A stretch of DNA of 64,000 nt from a virus. The notes beneath the pieces were generated by a model. The model was given only the letters and a program-made list of their open reading frames with translations. It had not been told where the DNA came from and made no database searches. This document shows positions 9,801 through 17,000 of this stretch, piece by piece (the stretch's first letter is position 1; every line of letters begins with the position of its first letter). The stretch covers positions 1 through 64,000 of the IMG/VR virus record IMGVR_UViG_3300008117_004657. One strand, given 5' to 3'. Position numbers and translations under genes: made by a program.

Positions 9801-11847
9801 CTCCCGAAGTTACTGCTTTTTGATCAGCCGTATTAGCTGCAACAAAAGCACCGTTAGCATAACTAGACGCTGAATTGGCAACACCAAATGCAGCATTAGC
9901 ATGAGGTCTAGCGTAAGTGTCTACAGCACCAGATGATATAGAATTAGCTAAAGCGTATGCTGAGTTAGCATAAGAACCAGCAATTATAGCATTAGTATTT
10001 GCGGTATTCGCACCAACAAATGCAGAATTCGCATAAGAACTAGCCGAGTCTGATTTTTGACTAGATGTATTCGCGGTTGCAAATGCCGAGTTAGCATAAG
10101 ATTCTGTGGATTGTGCCGCTACGTTATCATAAAACGCACCATTATTTGTAAACTGCCATGATTTTAGTGTTTCGTTCCATCTAAATTGCACTGGAGTTTC
10201 ATCACCACGTATAACTCTTAATCCAGCACTTTCAGTAGGATTACCTACAGTAAAATTACTATTCAGGTCGATGATGTTATCAGCTAACTGTATAGTTTCT
10301 GTATTAACTATAGTTTGCGTTCCACTTATACTTAAATTACCATTAATTACAACATCACCAGAAATCGTACCGCCTGATGAGGAATATCTTGTGTTAGCTA
10401 AAGTATATGCTGAATTAGCATAACTACCAGATGTTACAGCTTTTTGATCGGCTGTTGCAGCATTAGTGGTAGCAGTATTTGCCTGGCCATATGCAGAGTT
10501 AGCATAGGATCCACTTGTTACAGCTTTTTGATCGGATGTATTAGCGGTAACAAATGCTGAATTGGCGTATGATCCAGATGAAACTGCTTTTTGATCAGCT
10601 GTGTTAGCAAGACCATAAGCATCATTGGCGTAAGTGCCTGAAGTTACTGCTCTTTGATCGGCCGTGTTTGCTGAAATAAAAGCAGAATTGGCATAATCAC
10701 CACTTGTTACTGCTCGCTGGTCAGCAGTAGCAGCATTGTTAGTTGCTGTATTGGCTTGACCAAATGCTGAGTTAGCATACGAACCTGAAGTTACAGCTTT
10801 TTGATCCGCTGTCGCAGCATTGGTAGTTGCTGTGTTGGCCTGTCCGTAGGCTGAGTTAGCGTAGGTGCCAGATGAAACCGCTTTTTGATCTGCTGTAGCA
10901 GCGTTGTTTGTTGCTGTATTGGCCTGTCCATAGGCTGAGTTAGCATAATCTCCAGCACTTACAGCTTTTTGATCTGCTGTAGCAGCGTTGTTTGTTGCTG
11001 TATTGGCCTGTCCATAGGCTGAGTTAGCATATGAACCAGAAGTTATTGCTCTCTGATCAGCCGTATTAGCAATAGCATATCCAGCATTAGCATAAACTGA
11101 AGCTGAATTTGCTGTACCGTAAGCAGCATTGGCGTAAGTGCCAGAAGATGATGAAAATTGCGTCGCACTATTAGCAACACTATAAGCAGAATTGGCATAA
11201 TCACCTGAAGTTACAGCACGTTGATCAGCAGTATTAGCCGTGTTAAATGCAGCATTAGCATAAGAACCACTTGTTACTGCACGTTGATCTGCTGTAGCTG
11301 CATTGGTAGTTGCTGTGTTAGCCTGCCCATAAGCAGCGTTAGCATAAGAACCACTTGTTACAGCACGTTGATCAGCTGTATTTGCTGCAGCAAATCCAGA
11401 ATTAGCATAATCACCAGATGTTACTGCTCTTTGATCCGCAGTCGCAGCATTTGTTGTTGCTGTATTAGCCTGACCATAAGCAGCATTAGCATATGTACCG
11501 CTCGTTACTGCTCTTTGATCTGCGGTGTTAGCAACATTAAATCCCGAATTAGCATAATCACCTGAAGTTACAGCACGCTGATCTGCGGTATTAGCAACAC
11601 CAAATCCTGAATTAGCATAATCACCTGAAGTTACGGCACGCTGATCTGCGGTATTCGCTGTTCCATAAGCACTGTTAGCATATGATCCTGAAGTTACGGC
11701 TCTTTGATCAGCAGTATTTGCTTGCCCATAAGCAGCGTTAGCGTAAACTCCAGAAGAATTAGCGGTTAGATGTGCTGAGTTAGCATCTAACTGAACTTTT
11801 TTTAGTTTACTGTCAGTAGATTGGTTACCAATGTAAGTATATGACAT
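877..11847 (-). CDS. Giant repeat-built tail fibre (3656 residues)
   Basis: This virion fibre is made almost entirely of 21- or 28-residue modules of the type YANSAYGQANTA followed by ADQRAVTSG. Alanine recurs every 3 and 4 residues, giving an AxxAxxx heptad pattern that suggests a trimeric alanine-core coiled coil. Globular inserts interrupt the repeats. Collar-like domains with GGTxSGD, then a DNxIDLN segment, then RGDE and QFRWNE motifs lie near residues 485-580, 967-1061, 2634-2727 and 3267-3359. Variants lie near 1697-1832 and 2339-2409. Six domains with an F-x-G-x-G/N-S-C-T-x-F core lie near 1349-1424, 2165-2239, 2940-3009, 3407-3472, 3479-3549 and 3552-3626. The C-terminus ends IAMAIVFGG. 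The start at 11847 is 1 bp after the upstream stop. The frame is intact throughout despite recent tandem duplications. Confidence 0.85.
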   Translation of the reverse strand: MSYTYIGNQSTDSKLKKVQLDANSAHLTANSSGVYANAAYGQANTADQRAVTSGSYANSAYGTANTADQRAVTSGDYANSGFGVANTADQRAVTSGDYANSGFNVANTADQRAVTSGTYANAAYGQANTATTNAATADQRAVTSGDYANSGFAAANTADQRAVTSGSYANAAYGQANTATTNAATADQRAVTSGSYANAAFNTANTADQRAVTSGDYANSAYSVANSATQFSSSSGTYANAAYGTANSASVYANAGYAIANTADQRAITSGSYANSAYGQANTATNNAATADQKAVSAGDYANSAYGQANTATNNAATADQKAVSSGTYANSAYGQANTATTNAATADQKAVTSGSYANSAFGQANTATNNAATADQRAVTSGDYANSAFISANTADQRAVTSGTYANDAYGLANTADQKAVSSGSYANSAFVTANTSDQKAVTSGSYANSAYGQANTATTNAATADQKAVTSGSYANSAYTLANTRYSSSGGTISGDVVINGNLSISGTQTIVNTETIQLADNIIDLNSNFTVGNPTESAGLRVIRGDETPVQFRWNETLKSWQFTNNGAFYDNVAAQSTESYANSAFATANTSSQKSDSASSYANSAFVGANTANTNAIIAGSYANSAYALANSISSGAVDTYARPHANAAFGVANSASSYANGAFVAANTADQKAVTSGVYANAAFAAANNSTDTWVRNAANAASSYANSAYGQANTATTNAATADQKSVTSGVYANTAYDQANTADQKAVASGSYANSAYTQANTATTNATTADQRAVTSGSYANSGFSAANTSDQRAVTSGVYANTSFSAANTADQRAVTSGSYANSAYGQANTATTNAATADQRAVTSGVYANAAYALANSVSSGSVDNYARPHANAAYDTANSASSYANGAFVAANTADQRAVASGSYANSAFTGANTADQRAVTSGVYANAAYGQANTADQRAVTSGVYANAAYALANTRYSSSGGTVSGDVVITGNLTVSGTQTYINTEVVQIFDNIIDLNSNFTAGTPTENAGIRVIRGDEIATQFRWNETSKYWQFTTDGTTYSNVASRAAETYANSAFSSANTADQRAVTSGSYANSGFAAANTANTNAISAGVYANSAYALANSISSGAVDTYARPHANAAYITANSASSYANSAYNVANTADQKAVSAGVYANSGFAAANTADQKAVTSGAYANSAYGQANTATTNAATADQRAVTSGSYANSAFSSANTADQKAVTSGDYANSAYGQANTATTNAATADQRAVTSGVYANTAYGQANTATTNAATADQRAVTSGSYANSAYGQANTADQKAVTSGVYANVAFGVANSSSSYANGAFNRANTAYNLASAVAGNGSFTLSLLSENFVGTGSCTTFQLSTTPASEDYTIINIEGVTQLKSSYSLSGANVVFSEAPKLNDNIDVIVFTGAPESNSAGVYANAAFALANSATSGSVDNYARPHSNGAFNTANAASSYANSAFVSSNTADQKAVSSGVYANSAYSQANTTTTNAATADQRAVTSGSYANSAYSQANTTTTNAATADQRAVTSGSYANSAYSQANTATTNAATADQRAVTSGSYANSAFSVANTADQKAVTSGAYANAAFATANNAVDTWVRGAANSASSYANSAYGQANTADQKAVTSGVYANAAFAAANNATDSWVRDAANSSSSYANASFAVANTADQRAVTSGVYANSAYSTANAKLSATGGTISGDLNITGNLVVLGNATSISVSSIKIDDSLIQLAANNETSDNLDIGFFGHYSPDAGVNKRHTGLFRDATDGLYYLFDNYLDPSFEGLSPNNTIDVANSSFRIANLTANVITNTIRIRGYDPIDHTNSSFAAANTSDQKAVSAGVYANAAYALANTVSAGSVDGYARPHANAAFDTANSASSYANGAFAAANNATDTWVRNAANAASSYANSAYGQANTADQKATSSGTYSNAAYVQANTATTDAATADQKAVTSGSYANSGFAAANTADQKAVSSGSYANSAYSAANTADQRTVTSGVYANAAFAAANNATDSWVRDAANSASSYANSGYTQANTANTNAATADQRAVTSGSYANAAYIVANSASSYANSAFAAANNSTDSWVRDAANSASSYANSGFFTANTANNNSISASVYANAAYALANTLSSGNVDQTARDLSNSASIHANTAFNFANTLVGNGTAVTVYVDSFVGDNSCTQFTLVNTPADENLTLISISGLVQSKNNYSLTGNVVTFSTAPPNNSKVEINTFAGGGAGLSGSYANSAFGVANSSSVYANAAFALANTVSAGSVDGYARPHSNGAFNTANAASSYANSAYGQANTATTNAATADQRAVTSGDYANSAFGIANNAIPLSGSSSITGNLTPSTTNVHYLGSETYRWHSLFVGPGSVNIDGIVLSNVNGSLAITSSGQQVQLTGLDTRTNVAFDQANTANTNAATADQKATTSGVYANAAYGYANITNNSVTTVINALPTINSNIVSASVYANSAFNVANIANLNVNSVLSSIPVLNANIVSASVYANAAFAAANNAVDTWVRDAANSSSSYANSAYGQANTANTNVATADQRAVTSGVYANAAYALANSVSSGSVDNYARPHANAAFDVANTSSNYANSAFAFANTANSNAVTSDQKAVTSGAYANAAFGVANTKYSSSGGTISGDVVVTGNLTVSGTQTIINTETLNLADNLIDLNSNFTTGTPTENAGLRITRGDEVPVQFRWNETSKYWQFTNDGSSYSNLASQAAESYANAAYAAANNATDTWVRTAANSASSYANSGYSAANTADQKAVTSGTYANSAYGQANTADQRAVTSGVYANSAYGQANTANTNAATADQRAVTSGAYANSAYDVANTADQKAVTSGSYANSGYAAANTADQKAVSAGSYANSAFAAANNAVDTWVRDAANSASNYANAAFAAANTGGSSTDSWARNTANSSYIQANAAFNFANTLVGSAVPLTVYIDTFNGNGSCTQFTLVNTPSNENLTLVSVSGLVQSKNNYSLSGNVITFVTAPPDESDIEINTFAGGGSGDSSAYANAAFGVANSAASYANGAFAAANNATDTWVRNAANAASSYANSGFAAANTAEQKAVSSGEYSNAAFGQANTANTNAATADQRAVTSGTYANSAYGQANTATTNAATADQRAVTSGDYANSAYGQANTANTNAATADQKAVTSGVYANSSFGVANTANTAAATADQRAVTSGVYANAAYGTANTADQKASSSGSYANSAFGVANTANTNAVTADQRAVTSGDYANSAFGASNSASSYANSAYARANNSLNVESGGTITGDLTVNGNISVTGCTVTFTVSTFRTTDHIIDIGHGTTGVPTQNAGIRLLRGDENPVQIRWVEPDDKWEFTNDGTNYLRFAADSGEVYANAAFSTANSASSYANAAFAAANTGGSGTDSWARSAAGGTGQYASTMKVDSFTGTGACTQFTLTQEPSGEDYTIVSLNGILQHKSAYSLSGSIVTFSEAPENNIAIDIVSLVNKVAGGSSEIVVDNFTGTGACTQFTLTTTPANENFVTAVFDGVTQSRLTYSVSGTTITFDEAPPNTANIEITTIKNIFGTFINRNYLGDGSNTNFTVTSGVSANSVLVFQNGIAQRPITDYTVSGSTLSFSTAPTNGEIVQVRELVGDPGGSTVLAQAAFDKANTAATTGKSIAMAIVFGG
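7121..7372 (-). repeat. Three tandem 84-bp coiled-coil modules
   Basis: Units begin at 7121, 7205 and 7289 with a period of exactly 84 bp, which is one 28-residue module. The first two units are nearly identical, differing mainly near the variable TTN codons, and the third has a few more substitutions. A neighbouring module at 7373 begins the same way. This looks like recent in-frame tandem duplication inside the giant fibre. Confidence 0.85.
10880..11031 (-). repeat. Second tandem 84-bp duplication in the giant fibre
   Basis: A 68-bp stretch at 10880-10947 recurs exactly at 10964-11031, an offset of 84 bp or one 28-residue module. Most other modules encode the same peptide with different codons, so exact identity here marks a recent duplication. 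Confidence 0.8.
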
Positions 11848-11848
11848 G

Positions 11849-12175
11849 TTATGTTATTTCTAGTACGCTTAAGACAACATCTAATGAAGTAGATGTATCT
11901 GATTGAACTTTAAGATAATCGCTAGCTTCCAAAACAAGTTTTTGATCTCCTCCAATAGGAACTAATGCACTTCCAGGTTCTATCGTCGCGCTTTTTACTA
12001 GAAAATAATCTGTTCCAGATGAATTTACAAAAACGGTAGCTTTTACATCACTTGCAGTAATGTTCGCAATAGTCATACCTATTACAGTGGCTTGAACACC
12101 ACTACCAGCTGTATAAACTGTTTCAGCTGTTTGTCCTACAGATTGTTTAAAACTATTCTTAAATGTATTCGGCAT
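11849..12175 (-). CDS. Small beta-rich virion protein (108 residues)
   Basis: The protein begins with about 20 polar residues and then alternates hydrophobic and polar residues as in a beta-sandwich, ending in a VVLSVLEIT strand. No enzyme motif is visible. The start is ATG 12173-12175, with a GAGGAAA ribosome-binding site. A late-promoter-like box lies about 20 bp upstream and overlaps the stop codon of the broken fibre. It is followed after 1 bp by the 3656-residue fibre and resembles the 121-residue protein at 507-872. A structural cap or fibre-connector role is inferred from the repeated gene arrangement. Confidence 0.6.
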   Translation of the reverse strand: MPNTFKNSFKQSVGQTAETVYTAGSGVQATVIGMTIANITASDVKATVFVNSSGTDYFLVKSATIEPGSALVPIGGDQKLVLEASDYLKVQSDTSTSLDVVLSVLEIT

Positions 12176-12195
12176 TTATTTTCCTCAATAAATGA

Positions 12196-12203
12196 TATTT
12201 ATC
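12196..12203 (-). promoter_or_regulatory. Candidate T4-type late promoter box
   Basis: Reading the minus strand, the octamer GATAAATA matches the T4 late consensus TATAAATA at 7 of 8 positions. It lies about 20 bp upstream of the ATG of the 108-residue gene, leaving room for a leader and the ribosome-binding site. In AT-rich DNA such boxes arise by chance, so the call rests on its position at the head of the small-protein and giant-fibre pair. Confidence 0.35.
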
Positions 12204-13422
12204 CTAACGCAATGGCAAAGGCTAAAGCATCTGCTAAAGCAGTATTTGCCGCTACATAAGAGGCATTTGCATGAGCATATACACTATTTGCATAATTAAC
12301 TGGATCATAACCACGAACTAATATAGATTGAGTTACGACATTAGCTTTTAAATTAGCAATTACAAAACTTGTATTTGATACGTCAATAGTATTATTTGGC
12401 GTAACTGTATCAAAACTTGGATCTTCATAATTTTCAAACAGATAATATACACCATCTGATGCATCACGGAACAAACCGGTATGTCTCTTATTTACACCTG
12501 CGTCCTGACTATAATGTCCAAAAAAACCAATATCTAGTGCATCTGAAGTTTCATTATTAGAAGCTAACTGAATTAACGAGTCATCTATTCTTAAGGTCGA
12601 TACGTTAATTGTAGAAGCATTTCCAGATATGACTAAATTACCAGTAATTAAAACGTCACCAGAGATTGTACCGCCAACAGAATCAAACTTATTATTTGCT
12701 AAACCATACGCACTGTTAGCATAATCACCAGATGTTACTGCACGTTGATCAGCAGTAGCAGCATTAGTGGTAGCAGTGTTGGCTTGACCATACGCACTGT
12801 TAGCATAATCACCTGAAGTTACAGCACGTTGGTCTGCTACACCAGAACTATTAATAGCACTATTAGCCTGACCATAAGCAGCATTAGCATATGTACCGCT
12901 CGTTACTGCTCTTTGATCTGCGGTATTAGCAACACCAAATCCTGAATTAGCATAATCACCTGAAGTTACAGCACGCTGATCAGCTGTTGCAGCATTGGTA
13001 GTTGCTGTATTGGCTTGGCCATAAGCAGCATTAGCGTAAGCACCAGAAGTTACAGCACGTTGATCAGCTGTATTTGCTGCGACAAAGGCACCATTAGCAT
13101 ATGTACCACTCGTTACAGCTCTTTGATCGGATGTGTTAGCCGTACCAAATGCCGAGTTGGCATAATCACCTGAAGTTACAGCACGTTGATCCGCAGTAGC
13201 AGCATTGTTAGTTGCTGTATTGGCTTGACTATATGCTGAGTTAGCATATGAACCTGATGTTACAGCTCTTTGATCAGCAGTATTAGCTTGTCCATATGCG
13301 CTGTTAGCATAATCACCTGAAGTTACTGCACGTTGATCTGCTGTAGCTGCATTGGTGGTAGCAGTGTTGGCTTGGCCATAAGCCGCATTAGCATAACTAC
13401 CTGAAGTTACGGCTCTTTGGTC
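12199..13422 (-). pseudogene. Startless C-terminal fragment of a broken fibre gene
   Basis: The frame is open from the junction at 13422 down to the TAA at 12199-12201, about 407 codons, but has no own start or ribosome-binding site at its upstream end. It encodes about ten ADQRAVTSG repeat modules. These are followed by a GGTISGD domain and then a domain with GFFGHYS and GLFRDASDG motifs that closely matches the one near residues 1697-1832 of the giant fibre. The fragment ends AFAIALG, reminiscent of the IAMAIVFGG end of the giant fibre. It should be the C-terminal part of the fibre starting at 17514, cut off by frame breaks at 14042 and 13423. Whether the break is biological or an assembly error cannot be told here. 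Confidence 0.65.
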
Positions 13423-13423
13423 A
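13310..13423. repeat. 114-bp exact direct repeat, copy 1
   Basis: This stretch is identical to 13929-14042. It encodes one 28-residue fibre module and part of the next. Its right end is the point where the reading frame breaks, next to a short palindrome (CTCTTTG, two bases, CAAAGAG) at 13413-13428. Confidence 0.9.
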
Positions 13424-14041
13424 AAGAGCTCTCAAACCTGCATTTTCAGTAGGGTTACTTCCAATTTGTTCTATATTGACATCAATTATTCCATCTTGTA
13501 CTATGAAATGTGGAACACTAAATTCAGCCGTGTTACCTTGAATAGTTACATTACCTGTGATGATAACGTCACCACTTACTGTACCACCAGAAGATGAGAA
13601 CTTACCATTCGCAGTAGAAAATGCCGAGTTAGCATAAGATCCGGCACTTACTGCTTTCTGATCAGCTGTTGCAGCATTTGTTGTGGCGGTATTAGCTTGA
13701 GCGTAAGCAGAATTAGCATATCTACCAGAAGTTGTTGCTCTTTGATCCGATGTGTTAGCTGTACTAAATGCTGAGTTAGCGTAATCACCTGAAGTAACTG
13801 CTCTTTGGTCTGCTGTGGTTGCACTAGTAGTTGCTGTGTTAGCTTGACCATAAGCAGCATTAGCATAAGTGCCTGAAACTACAGATTTAGCATCAGCAGT
13901 ATTAGCTTGTACATATGCACTGTTAGCGTAATCACCTGAAGTTACTGCACGTTGATCTGCTGTAGCTGCATTGGTGGTAGCAGTGTTGGCTTGGCCATAA
14001 GCCGCATTAGCATAACTACCTGAAGTTACGGCTCTTTGGTC
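13421..14041 (-). pseudogene. Middle fragment of the broken fibre gene
   Basis: This is an open frame of about 206 codons without a start codon, in a different frame from both the fibre upstream (14026-17514) and the fragment downstream (12199-13422). It encodes several repeat modules and then a GGTVSGD domain. The frame stops at a TGA at 13421-13423, immediately after the motif NAGLR, where other copies of this domain continue into an RGDE segment. The collar domain is thus cut in half. It is flanked on both sides by the 114-bp exact repeat. Confidence 0.6.
13833..13903. repeat. 71-bp exact direct repeat, copy 1
   Basis: This stretch is identical to 14051-14121, an offset of 218 bp. It codes for the module ending in the TADAKSVVSG variant, which otherwise occurs rarely. 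The shared variant supports recent duplication, or assembly mixing, around the frame break at 14042. Confidence 0.85.
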
Positions 14042-14042
14042 A
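13929..14042. repeat. 114-bp exact direct repeat, copy 2
   Basis: This stretch is identical to 13310-13423. The 1162-residue fibre frame breaks at its right edge, where a TTN codon series jumps directly into the DQRAVTSG module one base out of phase. Confidence 0.9.
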
Positions 14043-17000
14043 TCGTGGTGGCTGTGTTAGCTTGACCATAAGCAGCATTAGCATAAGTGCCTGAAACTAC
14101 AGATTTAGCATCAGCAGTATTCGCTGCAACAAAGGCACCATTTGCGTATGAACCAGCACTTACAGCTTTCAAATCAGCTGTCGCAGCACTATTATTTGCG
14201 GTATTTGCCTGTGAATAAGCAGAGTTCGCATAGCTACCTGATGTTACCGCTCTTTGGTCAGCAGTATTAGCGGTACTAAATGAAGCATTGGCATAATCAC
14301 CAGAAGTAACCGCTCTTTGATCGGCTATTGCTGCATTAGTGGTAGCAGTGTTAGCTTGACCGTATGCTGAGTTAGCGTAAGATCCGGAACTTACGGCTTT
14401 CTGGTCAGCAGTATTCGATGCAGCGTAAGCTGAATTTGCATAAACACCTGTAGTATTTTGTGCAACAAAGGCCGCATTAGCATAAACTTCTGATGAAGAA
14501 GATGCTACATTTACAAAATTTGTACCGTCTACAGTATATTGCCAATAATCTACACTTTCATTCCAAATAAAAGATACATTCGAAGATAAACCTCTATCAA
14601 TTTCTAAACCAGCATTAAATGTGGGAACATCCGCTTGGCCAATAGATGCGTTTAACGTAACAATATTATCTTTAATTAAAATTGTTTCCGTGTTAGCGTA
14701 TACTGTAGTTCCAACGATTGTTAAATTACCAGAAACAGTAACATCACCAGAAATTGTTCCACCAGAACTAGAGAACTTACTATTTGCTGTTCCGTAAGCA
14801 GCGTTAGCATATACACCTGTAGTATTCTGCGAATCAAAAGCGGCATTAGCTTTTAAGAAAGCTGAATTGGCGTAATTGGATCCAACATTTTGAGAATCAA
14901 AAGCCGCATTTGCTTGTAAATATGCAGCGTTAGCATATACACCGGTAGTATTTTGACTAGTAAATGCTGCATTAGCATAAGCACCAGAAATTACTGCTCG
15001 TTGATCCGAAGTATTAGCAGCAGCAAATGCAGCATTAGTGTATACTCCAGTGGTGTTCTGACTTATAAATGCTGCGTTAGCATAAGCACCTGTAGTGTTC
15101 TGTGAATTAAAAGCTGCATTAGCATGTAAATAGGCAGTGTTTGCATAAACTTCTGCCGCTGCAGATCCCACAAAACTATACAAAATTCCATCATTTGTAA
15201 AGGTCCATCTTAATAAAGATTCATTCCATCTAAATTGAACTGGAACTTCATCACCACGAATGACTCTAATACCAGCATTTTGCGTCGGAGTACCTATAGT
15301 CTCGGCCGAAATATCGATAATATTATCTTCAATCGAAAGACTAGGCACACTTACTGTTACAGAAGAACCTTGTATTGTTAGGTTCGCATTAATTGTAACA
15401 TCACCAGAAATTGTACCACCAGCAGAAGCAAATTTTGTGTTTGCTAATGCGTGTGCAGAGTTTGCGTGACTATAAGCAGCATTTACATGTGGTCTAGCAT
15501 AAAAATCTATCGATGATGCAGCAAGAGTATTTGCAAAATTAAAAGATGCATTTGCATGAATATACGCTGTATTCGATTGATTAAAAGAAGCATTTGCGGT
15601 ATCATACGCAGCTTGACCTGTTGCTAAATCAATAATTGAGTTTGCCTTCGCATAGGAAGCAAGTGCAATAATTACAGCAAGATTTGCTTGTAAATGTGCC
15701 GAGTTAGCAAAGGCAAAATTTAAGTTGCCATTAGCATAAGAGGCATTAGCATGATTTCTTGCATATATGTCAGTTGCACCTAATGATATTGTATTTGCAT
15801 AAGCAAATGCAGCATTAGAATGTATAAAGGCGGAGTTAGCATAAGAACCAACCACATTTGCAACACTGTTTGACGAATCAAATGCTGCATTTGCTCTATC
15901 GAAAGCAGATTGGTTAAATGTTGGACTCGTAGCATTAGCAGCTGCAAATGCAGCATTAGCCTGTAGATATGCTGCGTTAGCATGTTCACTAGGAGTATTG
16001 GCTTTTGTAAACGCAGAATTTACCGTGTTATATACAACATTCAAAACACTTATAGTGGTGTTTACGGTTGCAAAAGCCGCATTTGTTCTATTAAATGCCG
16101 AAGCAACTGAAACAGTAGATTGAGTTCCTACCGCAAAAGCAGTATTAGCCAAATCGAAAGCGGCATTGGCATAAGAACTTGCTGCTCCCGATCCTACATT
16201 ACTATAGTTTGAACCATCATTTGTAAATGTCCAACTATCTGTGGTTTCATTCCAAATAAAATAAACATTTGGAGATGAACCTCTTTCTACTTCAATACCA
16301 GCATCTTGAGTTGGTTCTGCTGCTTGACCCAAATCAGCATTAAGTGTGATGATATTATCACCGATATTCAACTGATTTGTTGCTATGTAATTTACATTAC
16401 CAGTTACAGTTAAATTACCTGTAACTGTTAAGTTACCCGAAACTGTACCGCCACTTAAATTTAACTTAGAATTTGCAGTGTTATATGAAGCGTTTGCGTG
16501 AGCATATGCAAGTGTCGTCGATATATTTGTTGTGGTAGAAACGTAAAAAGCATTTATTGCATCATTCTGTACCGCATCTATATTGTCAGATAAAGCGTCA
16601 ACTAAAGCAGCAGTATTAGAAGATGTGCTTAAAGAACTATTAGCAACTGCAAAAGCAGCATTTACTGTAGTTGATATATAACTAGCTAAATTATATGCTT
16701 GATTAGCAGTTTCACTAGCATTTATATCTGTATTAGCTGCAACAAAAGCTGCATTTGCGTGTACGTAAGAATTTAAAGAACTTAATAGTGCAATATTAGC
16801 TATTTCAAAACTGGCGTTAGCATATAAAGAAGCACTTACAACATTGTTTGCAGTATTGAAGGCTGCGTTAGCATGATTAAATGCCGTTTGATTAAAAGAT
16901 GGTGTTGAAGTGTTTGCCGCATTAAAGGCCGCCTGCGCCAATACGTTTGCTAAATTAGCTTTCTCAAAAGCCGCATCAGATTGTTGCTGTGTTGCTACTG

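Noticed and set aside
877-11847. Possible CRISPR array or diversity-generating retroelement
   Set aside because: The repeats are coding modules of 63 or 84 bp without spacers of unrelated sequence. No cas genes or reverse transcriptase exist in the window, and adenine-specific variability cannot be seen.
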